From positions 1-47,641 of the forward strand of contig JBEHWX010000040.1 of NCBI GenBank assembly GCA_048498995.1: 47,641 bases of DNA. The letters are read 5' to 3'. Origin of the DNA: JBEHWX01 sp048498995. Lineage in GTDB: Bacteria; Bacteroidota; Ignavibacteria; OLB7. Positions within the stretch are counted from its first letter, which is position 1. Each line of letters opens with the position of its first letter. The position numbers were made by a program, and so were the translations under genes. The notes beneath the pieces were generated by a model. The model saw only the letters and a program-made list of their open reading frames with translations, did no database searches and was not told the origin of the DNA. Below are positions 1-8,860 of the stretch, piece by piece.

Positions 1-1
1 G

Positions 2-403
2 AAGCCCCCGGGGGAGATCCTCAGGAAGAAGGCACTGGCCACCCCCCGCTACCGTCAGATCAACGACTTCGAGCGGATCCTGGCCGAGAACGGGACGCTG
101 ATCGTGAAGTTCTTCCTGCTGATCTCCAAGGATGAGCAGATGCGGAGATTCCAGCAGCGGCTGGACGATCCGACGCGGCAGTGGAAGTTCTCGGTGAGCG
201 ATCTGGCCGAGCGGAATTTCTGGGACACCTACATGAAGGCCTATCAGCGGATGCTCGACGTCACCAGCACCGAGCATGCCCCCTGGTACGTGATCCCGGC
301 CGACAAGAAATGGTACCGGAACCATCTGATCTCCTCGATCATCGTCGATCGTCTGGAGAATGTGAGCATGACGTTCCCCCCTCTCACGTTGAAGACGAGC
401 TGA
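2..403 (+). CDS. ppk2: Polyphosphate kinase 2 family protein, C-terminal part (5' end outside window)
   Basis: The frame is open from the second base of the window to the TGA at 401-403, so only the last 133 residues are seen. They match the C-terminal half of the PPK2 family, which transfers phosphate between polyphosphate and nucleoside phosphates in the cytoplasm. Recognisable blocks are RYRQINDFER, KFFLLISKDEQ, a WKFS segment, the ERNFWDTYMKAY helix and APWYVIPADKKWYRN. The Walker A and B motifs lie upstream, outside the window, so the subclass (ADP- or AMP-phosphorylating) cannot be judged. A radical SAM gene follows 9 bases later on the same strand and may be co-transcribed. The family call is firm; the symbol is used for the family. 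Confidence 0.93.
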   Translation, partial: KPPGEILRKKALATPRYRQINDFERILAENGTLIVKFFLLISKDEQMRRFQQRLDDPTRQWKFSVSDLAERNFWDTYMKAYQRMLDVTSTEHAPWYVIPADKKWYRNHLISSIIVDRLENVSMTFPPLTLKTS

Positions 404-412
404 GCCCTCCCG

Positions 413-1849
413 ATGCAGCTTCTGTTGACGCACGCATATTTCCTCGCGGCCGATCCGCGCGAACAGTCGATCATGCGCCCCTATCCGCCGCTCGGCATCC
501 TGAGCATCGCGGCCTACATGGAGGAGCGGGGCGTCGACGTATCGGTCTTCGACACCACCTTCTCGACCCCGGAGGCCTTCCGGGAGCACCTGCTGGCCAC
601 GCGCCCGCCGTTCGTCGGCATCTACACGAACCTCATGACCAAGGTGAACGTGCTGGCGGCGATCCGGTTCATCAAGAGCCGGCCGGAGCTGGCCTCGACG
701 CGCGTGATCCTCGGTGGCCCCGAGGTGACCCACCACGTCGACAGGTTCCTGGAGCATGGCGCCGACGCCATCGTGATCGGCGAAGGGGAGCAGACGCTCC
801 ACGAGCTGATCGAGGCCTGGAGCTCGATCCTCCCGATCTCCCTGGAGAACGTCCCCGGCATCGCCTTCCGGAACGATCGCGGCGAGGTGGTACGCACGGC
901 GGAGCGGACGCTGATCAAGCAGCTCGACTCGCTCCCGGTGCCGAAGCGGGAGGCGATCGACCTCCGGCGCTATCTCGACGTCTGGAAGCGGCATCACGGC
1001 GCCAGCGCAATCTCGGTGAGCACCATGCGCGGCTGCCCGTTCAGCTGCCGCTGGTGCAGCCGCGCGGTCTACGGCGAAAGCTACCGCCGCCGCTCCCCGA
1101 AGCGCGTCGTCGACGAGCTGATGATGCTCCGCGAGCGCTACGCCCCGGACACGATCTGGTTCGTCGACGATGTCTTCACCATCAATCCCCGCTGGATGGA
1201 GGAGTTCGCGCGGGAGGTGACCGAGCGCGGGGCGGCGATTCCCTACGAGTGCATCACGCGCGCCGATCGCCTCAGCCAGCGGATGGTGGAGCTGCTGAAG
1301 CAGTCGGGATGCTTCCGCGTCTGGATCGGCGCCGAGAGCGGCTCTCAGAAGATCCTCGACGCCATGGACCGCCGCGTGAAGGTCGAGCAGGTGCAGGAGA
1401 TGATCCAGTTGAGCAAGCGCCACGGGATCGAGACCGGCACCTTCATCATGCTCGGCTATCCCGGCGAGACCGAGGAGGATATCCTGCTGACGATCGAGCA
1501 CCTGAAGCGCTCCGATCCCGATCAGTACACGACCACGATCGCCTACCCGATCACCGGCACCCCCTTCTACGAGGAGGTGGAGCACGATATCACCCTCAGG
1601 CCGGCGTGGGAGAGCTCCTCGGATCGGGAGATCGACATCCGGCGCCCGTACACGCGCCGGTATTACGCGTTCGCGCTGAGCAGGATCAAGCACGAGGTGG
1701 CGCTGCACAAGCTCCGCGGAAGCTCGCGCGGCCTGTCGCTGGCCGCCGCGCGCCACGGACTGAAGGCCGTTGCGGCCCGTATCGGCATGCGCCTGGAGCG
1801 CGGGCGCTCCCCTGCGCCCCCCGCCACGGCCGCATCCACGGAGCACTGA
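413..1849 (+). CDS. B12-binding-domain radical SAM protein
   Basis: The protein has 478 residues. The N-terminal third (about 1-135) looks like the Rossmann-type cobalamin-binding domain of this class: PPLGILSIAAYMEERG, then a GGPEVTHH strand and GADAIVIGEGE. The radical SAM core follows, with the 4Fe-4S motif CxxxCxxC at Cys208, Cys212 and Cys215 (in RGCPFSCRWCSR). A WIGAESGSQ segment and a GTFIMLGYPGETEED segment are also typical. Family members include BchE, HpnJ and many methyltransferases or ring-forming enzymes. The substrate cannot be told from sequence. The gene starts 9 bases after the ppk2 stop and ends before a strong terminator, so it is probably last in its operon. Confidence 0.85.
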   Translation: MQLLLTHAYFLAADPREQSIMRPYPPLGILSIAAYMEERGVDVSVFDTTFSTPEAFREHLLATRPPFVGIYTNLMTKVNVLAAIRFIKSRPELASTRVILGGPEVTHHVDRFLEHGADAIVIGEGEQTLHELIEAWSSILPISLENVPGIAFRNDRGEVVRTAERTLIKQLDSLPVPKREAIDLRRYLDVWKRHHGASAISVSTMRGCPFSCRWCSRAVYGESYRRRSPKRVVDELMMLRERYAPDTIWFVDDVFTINPRWMEEFAREVTERGAAIPYECITRADRLSQRMVELLKQSGCFRVWIGAESGSQKILDAMDRRVKVEQVQEMIQLSKRHGIETGTFIMLGYPGETEEDILLTIEHLKRSDPDQYTTTIAYPITGTPFYEEVEHDITLRPAWESSSDREIDIRRPYTRRYYAFALSRIKHEVALHKLRGSSRGLSLAAARHGLKAVAARIGMRLERGRSPAPPATAASTEH

Positions 1850-1932
1850 GGCGTCCGCATCGGCGACGCGTTTCGCGCGCCGACTGATCGCTCCGATGCC
1901 CGACACCTCGCGCCGCGATGCACTGATATACG

Positions 1933-1968
1933 AACGACGAAGGCGGGGACTTCCCCGCCTTCGTCGTT
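1933..1968. terminator. Strong bidirectional hairpin terminator between convergent genes
   Basis: This is a perfect 17-bp inverted repeat (1933-1949 with 1952-1968) and a 2-base spacer, lying between the radical SAM stop and the convergent DUF4153 gene. The stem begins AACGACGAAGG on one side and ends CCTTCGTCGTT on the other, so either strand ends in a short T-containing tail. Confidence 0.8.
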
Positions 1969-2057
1969 ATTGGAGCCACGCAAACCGCCGATATTCACGT
2001 CCTGAAGCCGCATGTCGGTAGACGCACGTCTTCAGCATGCGCTCTTCGCCACCAACG

Positions 2058-2079
2058 GGGCGGCCACGGTGGGCCGCCC
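2058..2079. terminator. Second short hairpin upstream of the DUF4153 stop
   Basis: An 8-bp GC stem (GGGCGGCC pairing with GGCCGCCC) with a 6-base loop lies 56 bases beyond the stop of the minus-strand gene. No clear T-run follows on the minus strand, so it may be a weak terminator for that gene. Confidence 0.4.
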
Positions 2080-2134
2080 ATACGACACACATCCTTCATC
2101 GTGTGCTCTTCAGCCGGCGGCCCACCCATGAGGA

Positions 2135-3904
2135 TCAGCGTTTCCGGCCGATCAGGATCCAGGCTTCGAGCAACGTCATGCGCCTATGCCCCGCATCCTC
2201 TGCGTAGTGGAACCAGAGAAAGTCGGTCTCGGCGCGCGCGCGCCAGCTCCGGCCCGTTCCCTCGGCGATCAGTAGACGCTCCACGGGAACATCGTTGGAA
2301 TCCGGCGTGGGCTGCGTATAGGCGGGAGCCTGCGTCGCCTCCTCCTGGATCACCACCCGCATCAACGAATCGAGCCGGATGAGCACCGTGTCCTGCTCCA
2401 CGAAGATTCTGATAGCCTCGCCGACCGTATCGATGCGGACCATCACCTCCCGTCCATCCGGCGGCAATTGCCGATGCAGCGTGCGCGGAATATCGTCGAG
2501 CAAAACGTTGACCGCCAGGGAGTAGCCGTCGACGAGGACCTCCTTCGGCTCGGCGATATTGAACCAGTGGAGCGGCGGCCCGGCATTATCGTATTCGTTG
2601 ACGCCGAGGGTACCGATCAGATCCCATCGATTCAGCGTGTCGGAGAACTTGGGCGCCAACGCGGTCACCCGGCTGAATTCGCCGCGCTCATCCAGATAAT
2701 CGATCATCGTGCGGATCGAGCGCTGGGTGTCGTCCGAGAGGGAATCCGGTGAAGGGCGGAACGTGCCGTCGGCGATCATCCGACGCTGGACCAGCTCCTT
2801 GCGCAGCCTCCCGAACTGATCGGCAACCGAGACCGACCGGGCGCTCCAGGGACCGTAACTGGTGATGAGGGCGAGGATACAGAGCGACACCGGCACCACC
2901 TTGATGCTCCGCCGGCCGAGGAGATGATAGATCGAGATTCCCCCGAGCCAGAGCGCCACCAGCGCCACGATGTAGCGCTCCTCGGTAAAGCCGTAATCGG
3001 AGATACGCCGCCAGATCGCCAGCGACAGCAGCAGGTCCAGCGGCACGAGAGCCGCATAGAACCAGCGTGAGAAGATCGCGATCCACCGATTCTCCTCCTG
3101 ATCGCGCAGCGGGTACAGCAGCAGCAGCGAGAGGATCCCGGCCACGCCGTAGCCGAGCACGAGCCCGGAGACCCACCCGTTCGGCCACGACCACTGAAGC
3201 ATGATCTTACCGGTATACAGGTAGAGAATCACCAGATAGACCGTCACCAGCGGGAGCAGCACGTACTGCGCGAAGATCTTCAGGCCGCGCGGGTAGATGT
3301 CGATTCGGTCGAGCTCGTCGAAGTCGGTGGGGATCAGGCCGAGGAAGAACCAGGTGTTGAAGACGCCGAAGATGATCACCGCGAGCTTGGCGTAGAGCTC
3401 ACCATCCACGTGCACCTCGAAGAGGCGATCCACCGAGGCGAGCGCCAGCTCGAGGCCGATGGTGAGGGTGAGCGAATAGATCATCGCGGTGGCGAAGCCG
3501 ATGAACAGGGTCTGGTTGAACTGCCAGAATCCCCGCTCCTGCCCGCGCCGGAGAAACGGCGCGAAGGCGACCAGCAGATGGAAGCCGGCATCGAGCATCG
3601 CGAACCGGATCATCTCCCCCTGATTCGGGCGCTCGGAGAGCGTGATGCCGTAGAGGAGGAGAAGGCCCATGCAGACCGCGCCGACAAGGAGCCTGTTCGG
3701 CCGCGACCATCCGGCCCGCTCGCCGAGGAGCTCCACGGCCGTCAGCAGCGGCAGGCCGAGCGCGCAGGGCAACACCCAACGCTCCGCGTTTGCCTCGAAC
3801 AGGATCACAAGGGTTCCGATGACGGCGGCTGTCAACACGAGCGGGAAACGGGTGAAGGCCGCCAGCGCTCGCTCCCGCAGGAGCGTGATCGAGGGAAGTT
3901 TCAT
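2135..3904 (-). CDS. DUF4153-type multi-spanning membrane protein
   Basis: The 589-residue product starts MKLPSITLL. About eleven hydrophobic segments fill the first 400 residues (for example LVLTAAVIGTLVILFEA, LLVGAVCMGLLLLYGI, AVIIFGVFNTWFFLGLI). A soluble C-terminal region of about 190 residues follows. The layout and the RGLKIFAQYVLLPLVTVYLVILYLY stretch (residues cut here) fit the DUF4153 family, whose biochemical role is unknown. The frame stays open far upstream of 3904, but that extension is arginine-rich and overlaps the neighbouring permease gene in another frame, so the ATG at 3904 is preferred. No convincing Shine-Dalgarno sequence is visible. It has no obvious functional link with its neighbours. 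Confidence 0.75.
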   Translation of the reverse strand: MKLPSITLLRERALAAFTRFPLVLTAAVIGTLVILFEANAERWVLPCALGLPLLTAVELLGERAGWSRPNRLLVGAVCMGLLLLYGITLSERPNQGEMIRFAMLDAGFHLLVAFAPFLRRGQERGFWQFNQTLFIGFATAMIYSLTLTIGLELALASVDRLFEVHVDGELYAKLAVIIFGVFNTWFFLGLIPTDFDELDRIDIYPRGLKIFAQYVLLPLVTVYLVILYLYTGKIMLQWSWPNGWVSGLVLGYGVAGILSLLLLYPLRDQEENRWIAIFSRWFYAALVPLDLLLSLAIWRRISDYGFTEERYIVALVALWLGGISIYHLLGRRSIKVVPVSLCILALITSYGPWSARSVSVADQFGRLRKELVQRRMIADGTFRPSPDSLSDDTQRSIRTMIDYLDERGEFSRVTALAPKFSDTLNRWDLIGTLGVNEYDNAGPPLHWFNIAEPKEVLVDGYSLAVNVLLDDIPRTLHRQLPPDGREVMVRIDTVGEAIRIFVEQDTVLIRLDSLMRVVIQEEATQAPAYTQPTPDSNDVPVERLLIAEGTGRSWRARAETDFLWFHYAEDAGHRRMTLLEAWILIGRKR

Positions 3905-4050
3905 GAGCCACGTCCGGTTGGTCGGTGTGAATCGAGACGCTTCGGAAACGGTATCCGACGGTGCGTGGCACCGGGACGCTGCGCCGCGAGATGGCGCCGG
4001 AATCGGATCGGACACCGGCACGCATGCGGCGCGTCGATGCCGCGGGAGGC

Positions 4051-5364
4051 TCAGTCCGACAGAGCCGTTCCGGGGGAAGGCGTCCGGTCGGCATCGGGCG
4101 GCGCCGAAGGTGCCCCGTCCATCCGGTCGCTCGAGGACGGGAGCCCGGCGCCGAGCGGCGCGAGCACGCCGGCGAGCGTGGCGCCGAGAAGTGTCACGCC
4201 GATGGCGAGCGGCGTTACCAGAACCGGCAGATGCGAGAGCGTGAAGCCGTCGAGTCCGAGTGCGCGGGCGCCCCCCGGGATACCCTGCAGCGCCATCAGC
4301 GCGGCCACGCCGAGCACGATGCCGAGCACGCCGGCGGTGATGCCTCCGACCGCCCCACGCCTCACCGCCTCGCCGCGCGGAATGCCCCGGCCTCTCCTCC
4401 TGATCCCGAGCCGGCTGGCGATGAGCCAGTACCGGATCAGCAGCGCCGCGGCCACGAGCAGCAGCGCTGCTCCGCCGATCAGCACCATCCGCATGGTCAG
4501 GAGCGCGGCATGGAAGCCCACGTGCATGCGATCCCAGGTAACCGTGCGCCGTCCGGTGAGGGAACGAAGCTCCGCGGCCATGCTTCCGGCGGCGGCGCGA
4601 TCGGCCATCTGAAGATCGATGCCGGTCGCCTCGCCGGGGAGCGCGTGCTCGAGCGCCTGCGCCAGGCGGAGGTTCACCAGCATCGTCCGGTCGTATTCGT
4701 CCACGCCGAGCGAGAAGACGCCGGCCACCTGCAGCGGCACCACCTCGCCGCTCCGCGAGATCAGGCGGATACGGTCGCCGGTGCCGGCGCGGAGCTCGGC
4801 GGCGATCCGGGAACCGAGCATCGCGCCGTTCCACGCGGCCGAGAGCCGGCGGGTCTCCCCGGAAACGAGGTGATCGGCCAGATCCTTCAGCCGGAGCTCG
4901 CGGTCCGGGATGATCCCCCGGACCGTTACCGGCACCTGGCTGGCGCCGAAGGAGGCGAGCGCGCCGGTCTCGAAGAAGGGGGAGACGGCGGTCACCTTCT
5001 TGCCGAACAGCTCCTCGATGCCGCGCGCATAGGTCATCGCGTTCCGGATGCGGGGATGATCCCCCCGCTCCACGTGCTTCACAAGCTCCACGGCGGCGCC
5101 GGCACTGTCGTCGTAATCGACCAGGAGCTCGCGCCGCGCCGAGTCGATCGGCGTTGCCTCCAACGTCAGGTGCGGCCCCACCTCGATCACAGTCTCGTCG
5201 TAGGCCCCCTCCACCCCGTCGCCGACGGCGATGGCGATCAGCAGCGTGGCCGAGGCGAGCGCCAGCAGCAGGAGCAACGGCAGCGGGATCGACCCGATGG
5301 CGCGGATGCCGCGTCGAACGGTCGACGCGCGCCGCGTGTTCTTCTCGTTCTCCGGAGCCGTCAC
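4051..5364 (-). CDS. FtsX-like ABC transporter permease (second of pair)
   Basis: The 437-residue membrane protein has one N-terminal transmembrane helix (IPLPLLLLLALASATLLIAIAV). A periplasmic domain of about 220 residues follows, resembling the MacB/LolC periplasmic domain, with three further helices at about 265-420. This is the layout of FtsX/MacB-type permeases, which work with an ATPase in lipoprotein sorting or in pumping substrates through an adaptor. Its start overlaps the stop of the upstream permease by 4 bases (ATGA), indicating translational coupling. No ATPase gene is present in the block, so the energising subunit must be encoded elsewhere. The substrate is unknown. Confidence 0.72.
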   Translation of the reverse strand: MTAPENEKNTRRASTVRRGIRAIGSIPLPLLLLLALASATLLIAIAVGDGVEGAYDETVIEVGPHLTLEATPIDSARRELLVDYDDSAGAAVELVKHVERGDHPRIRNAMTYARGIEELFGKKVTAVSPFFETGALASFGASQVPVTVRGIIPDRELRLKDLADHLVSGETRRLSAAWNGAMLGSRIAAELRAGTGDRIRLISRSGEVVPLQVAGVFSLGVDEYDRTMLVNLRLAQALEHALPGEATGIDLQMADRAAAGSMAAELRSLTGRRTVTWDRMHVGFHAALLTMRMVLIGGAALLLVAAALLIRYWLIASRLGIRRRGRGIPRGEAVRRGAVGGITAGVLGIVLGVAALMALQGIPGGARALGLDGFTLSHLPVLVTPLAIGVTLLGATLAGVLAPLGAGLPSSSDRMDGAPSAPPDADRTPSPGTALSD

Positions 5365-6599
5365 GCGCCCTCCGGGGTCATGCCGCGCCGCTGAAGCGCC
5401 GCGGCCCGCAGCGCGGGGGGCGCGCCGGCCGCCAGCGCCGCGAGGAGCGCGGCGCCGAGCGCGACGAGATAGACTTCCGGCGGATGCGCCACGCGCAGCG
5501 CCTCCAGCCCCAGCATGGCATCCTCGGGAGAGGTCGCCAGCGGAGCGCCGTCGAGCCAGGAGGCGACGATCGCGCCGATGGCCAGGCCGAACAGACCGCC
5601 GACCGCGCCGACGAGCACTCCCTCGAGCAGAAGAGAGATCGGGGATGCCGAGCGGCGCGCAGCCCGATCCTCCACGATATCGCGCAGGAGCATGGTCGCA
5701 AGGCCGACCGCCGCGGCGATCAGCGCGGCCAGGGCGGCCGCGGCGAAGAGATCGTGTCGCGTGCGGTGAAGCCGCGTCAGACGCTCCCCCCGCTCATCCA
5801 GGCGGGTGACGGCATAGCCGGTGGCGGCGCGAAGCTTCCCGATGACCGCTCCCCTGTCGGCGCCGTCGCGCAGCCTGACGGCCAGCGCGGTGATCGCCGC
5901 CGGCGGCATGCCGCGAAGCGACTGTGCCAGGGGGAGCGGCACCCAGCAGGCACCGCCGTCGATCTCCGGCGATTCGCTCCGGAGGATGCCGACCACGGTG
6001 AGCGCCATGGCCGGGCTCGACGCGGTGGCCAGAATGATCTCGCGGCCGACGAGCGTGCCGAGGCGCCGGGCCAGTCCCGCGCCGAGGATCACGCCGTTCG
6101 GCTGTCGCGCCAGGCCGTCGAGCGCCGGGGCGCCGGCCGCGCGCGCCAGGAATCCGAGCTTCCGCTCCCGCGCCGGGTCCACGCCCCGCACCACCACCGG
6201 CTCGCGCCGGGTGCGCGAGCGGAGCACGCCGTCCAGCAGGACCACCGGGGCCACCGCGGCGATGTCGGCATCGGCCCGCTCGGCGCGCGTGACGATCTCC
6301 GGATAGGGCTTGATGTGGAGGTAGCTGGAAGGGGGGGCGTGGGTGGCCACCTCGACGAGCGCGGCGCCGCCGAGCAGATTTCGCGGCAGCGCCGGCTCCC
6401 CGTTTTCCGAGGCGATGATCAGCTCGGCGCCCGGGAGCGATCCACGCTCGGCGATCAGCGCGCGCTCGCCGGCGCCGATCGCGCCGGCAACGACCATCGA
6501 GGCCGCGGCGAGCGCGAAGCCGGCCACGGCCAATGCCGCGCGGCGCCGATGCCCGAGCAGTCGGGTCGATGCGCTTCTGAAATGTCTGCCGATCGCCAT
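5361..6599 (-). CDS. FtsX-like ABC transporter permease (first of pair)
   Basis: The 412-residue protein has the same architecture as its downstream partner. One helix near residues 20-45 (AALAVAGFALAAASMVVAGAI) is followed by a periplasmic domain containing VVRGVDPARE and VVGILRSESPEIDGGACWV. A C-terminal three-helix bundle (AAAALAALIAAAVGLATMLL, LLLEGVLVGAVGGLFGLAIG, VALGAALLAALAAGAPPALR) completes it. It probably forms a heterodimeric permease with the overlapping downstream gene, and the adaptor gene lies 36 bases upstream. The paired permeases resemble LolC/LolE or MacB-like half-transporters without a fused ATPase. Direction of transport is inferred from the adaptor, not proven. Confidence 0.72.
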   Translation of the reverse strand: MAIGRHFRSASTRLLGHRRRAALAVAGFALAAASMVVAGAIGAGERALIAERGSLPGAELIIASENGEPALPRNLLGGAALVEVATHAPPSSYLHIKPYPEIVTRAERADADIAAVAPVVLLDGVLRSRTRREPVVVRGVDPARERKLGFLARAAGAPALDGLARQPNGVILGAGLARRLGTLVGREIILATASSPAMALTVVGILRSESPEIDGGACWVPLPLAQSLRGMPPAAITALAVRLRDGADRGAVIGKLRAATGYAVTRLDERGERLTRLHRTRHDLFAAAALAALIAAAVGLATMLLRDIVEDRAARRSASPISLLLEGVLVGAVGGLFGLAIGAIVASWLDGAPLATSPEDAMLGLEALRVAHPPEVYLVALGAALLAALAAGAPPALRAAALQRRGMTPEGA

Positions 6600-6635
6600 G
6601 GGGTCCGGTTCGTTCAGGGTCGTCGAGGCTCGATC

Positions 6636-7730
6636 TCAGGCGGCCTTCGTCTTCATCATCTTCTTCATCTTGCTCTTGTCGATATCCACCTCCATCCCGC
6701 TGCTCCAGTCCTTCCTCGGATCGAGCGCCACCCGCTCATCCTCGTGGAGCCCCTCGGCCACCTCGACGTAATCCTCGCCGCGGACGCCGATCTTGATCGT
6801 CCGCTTCTCGAGCTTGTTCCGGTCGGTGACCACGAACACCGTCGCCGTCGTCGTGGTCTCGTCCATCAGCGCCGAGCTCGGGATGGTGACCGCGTGCGGA
6901 CGGCGATCCTGCACGATGTTGACCGTCGCGGTCAGGCCGTCGGAGAGGTTGGCGACGTAATCGACCAGGTTGAGCACGACCGGGAGGGTCTTGGTGACCT
7001 CGTCGGCCTGCGGGATGATCCGCTCGACGCGGGCGCGGAAGCGGGCGTTCGGGAACGCGTCGAAGGCGACCACCGCCTCCTGTCCCGGCCGGATCCGGTT
7101 GATGTCGAGCTCGTCGATATCCGCGTAGATCTTGAAGGAGGAGGGATCGAGAATCGTGATAGCCTCGATGTTCGGGGAGACCACGTCGCCGACGTTGACG
7201 GCGACCTTGGTGACGATGCCGGTGATCGGTGAGCTGAGCGAACCGCGGCCGGAGGGCCTGGGGCGCGCCGCCACGGTGCTCTTGACCGCGTTGAGGTTAG
7301 CGACGGCTTTATCGTAGCGCGATCTGGCCTCGTCGACGAGCTGCTGTGAGGAGGTGCCGGCGGCAAGCGCCTCCTGCTCCTTCTGCAGGGCGGTCTGCGC
7401 CTCGTCGACGGCGCCGGTGGCGGTGCCGAGGATCGCCGACTGCTCGCGCGCGGCTTCCTGTTCCTCGCGGACGGTCATCGACATCACGGTGGTTCCCTGA
7501 CGTACCTCCTCGCCGACGCGGACACCGACCATCGTCACCTCGCCGCCGGCCTCCGGGCGCAGCCGTGCGATCTGCTCGGCCTTGACCATGCCGGTGGCAT
7601 AGATCACCTTGATCGCCTCGCGCCGCTCCGGCACCGCCACGGCCACCTTCGGCGTTCCGAGCGCGTCGTAGGCCCAGAGCGCGCCGGCAACCACCGCCGC
7701 GGCGATCACCAAACCAATGATCCACTTCAT
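6636..7730 (-). CDS. Periplasmic adaptor (membrane fusion) protein, MacA/HlyD type
   Basis: The 364-residue product has an N-terminal signal anchor (WIIGLVIAAAVVAGALWAY). A split lipoyl (barrel-sandwich hybrid) domain follows, with halves around residues 50-75 and 165-190 (SSPITGIVTKVAVNVGDVV). Between the halves lies an alpha-helical hairpin of about 80 residues rich in Gln, Glu and Ala. A beta-barrel domain (YADIDELDINRIRPGQEAVVAFDAFP) and a membrane-proximal domain complete it. Such adaptors bridge an inner-membrane transporter and an outer-membrane channel. It is first in a three-gene operon with two FtsX-like permeases, which argues for a MacAB-like pump. It ends in a lysine- and methionine-rich tail. 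Substrate unknown. Confidence 0.85.
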   Translation of the reverse strand: MKWIIGLVIAAAVVAGALWAYDALGTPKVAVAVPERREAIKVIYATGMVKAEQIARLRPEAGGEVTMVGVRVGEEVRQGTTVMSMTVREEQEAAREQSAILGTATGAVDEAQTALQKEQEALAAGTSSQQLVDEARSRYDKAVANLNAVKSTVAARPRPSGRGSLSSPITGIVTKVAVNVGDVVSPNIEAITILDPSSFKIYADIDELDINRIRPGQEAVVAFDAFPNARFRARVERIIPQADEVTKTLPVVLNLVDYVANLSDGLTATVNIVQDRRPHAVTIPSSALMDETTTTATVFVVTDRNKLEKRTIKIGVRGEDYVEVAEGLHEDERVALDPRKDWSSGMEVDIDKSKMKKMMKTKAA

Positions 7731-7891
7731 CTCGTAGTACGATCGTTAGAGGAAGAGTGAACGTTGTCGTATCCTCAGCATCGGGAGGAGCAACGAAGAT
7801 AGCGTAGAAGGTACCTTCCCGAAATCGGAACGTGGGACTATTTTCCGTCGGGCGATACGCGCATATTCGAGCACGAGCACGTGGAGACCGC

Positions 7892-8857
7892 ATGAGCAAC
7901 ATCATCATACCGCAATCCTGGCGCATCCCCGAACGGGAGGTGACCCCGGAATCGTTCTATCACGACCGGCGACGCTTCCTGCGAAGCATGGGGCTCGGCG
8001 CGGCCTCGCTCGCGATGATCGGCTGCCGCCGCGCCGCCGACCAGAGGCCGGCCGGCGCCACGATCGACATCGATCCGAACAAGGATCTCTACCCGGCCAA
8101 ACGCAATCCCCGCTATACCGTCGACCGTCCCCTGACCGAGGAGGGGATCACCGGACGCTACAACAACTTCTACGAGTTCTCCGAGGACAAGGAGCTGGTG
8201 GTCGACAAGGTGGCGGAGTTCCGGACGCATCCATGGGATCTGGAGATCACCGGGCTGGTCGGGCGCCCGATGAAGCTGACGGTGGACGAGCTGGTGCGGA
8301 AGCTGCCGCTGGAGGAGCGGATCTACCGTCACCGCTGCGTCGAGGCCTGGGCGATGACGGTTCCCTGGACCGGCATCCCCCTCAAGAAGGTGCTCGATCT
8401 GGCCGAGCCCCTCTCCTCGGCCACGCACGTCCGGTTCATTTCCTTTCTCCGCCCGGAGGAGGCGCCGAACCAGAAATCGGCCACCTGGTACAAATGGCCC
8501 TACTACGAGGCGCTGAGGATGGACGAGGCGACCAACGAGCTGGCCATGGCGGTGGTCGGCCTCTACGGCCATGCCCTGCCGAAACAGAACGGCGCCCCGC
8601 TGAGGATCGTCACCCCCTGGAAGTACGGCTACAAGAGCGCCAAGTCGATCGTGAGGATCGAGCTGGTCGAGGGGCAGCCGAAGACGTTCTGGAACGATAT
8701 CGCGCCGGACGAGTACAGTTTTCTCTCGAACGTCGACCCGAAGATTCCCCATCCCCGCTGGTCGCAGGCCACCGAGCGGCTGATCGGGGACGATCGGATG
8801 ATCCCCACGCTCCCCTTCAACGGCTACGGAGAGTTCGTGGCACACCTCTATACTTAA
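7892..8857 (+). CDS. msrP: Protein-methionine-sulfoxide reductase, molybdopterin catalytic subunit MsrP
   Basis: The 321-residue protein repairs oxidised methionines in periplasmic proteins using a molybdopterin cofactor. The start at 7892 is supported by GGAG five bases upstream. A Tat signal (RRRFLRSMGLGAASL) begins at about residue 26, after the VTPES leader typical of MsrP. Cys149 in RHRCVEAW is the expected molybdenum ligand, and the family blocks YNNFYEF, PWKYG and HPRWSQATERLIG are all present. The hydrophobic part of the signal ends in MIGC at Cys45, so lipid attachment rather than release is possible. The haem partner MsrQ is not adjacent. It is divergent from the adaptor gene. Confidence 0.93.
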   Translation: MSNIIIPQSWRIPEREVTPESFYHDRRRFLRSMGLGAASLAMIGCRRAADQRPAGATIDIDPNKDLYPAKRNPRYTVDRPLTEEGITGRYNNFYEFSEDKELVVDKVAEFRTHPWDLEITGLVGRPMKLTVDELVRKLPLEERIYRHRCVEAWAMTVPWTGIPLKKVLDLAEPLSSATHVRFISFLRPEEAPNQKSATWYKWPYYEALRMDEATNELAMAVVGLYGHALPKQNGAPLRIVTPWKYGYKSAKSIVRIELVEGQPKTFWNDIAPDEYSFLSNVDPKIPHPRWSQATERLIGDDRMIPTLPFNGYGEFVAHLYT

Positions 8858-8860
8858 GGA

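Noticed and set aside
3905..4834. In-frame upstream extension of the DUF4153 gene to an 899-residue protein
   Set aside because: The extra 310 residues are arginine- and glycine-rich, have no membrane or domain pattern, and overlap the permease gene at 4051-5364 in another frame.
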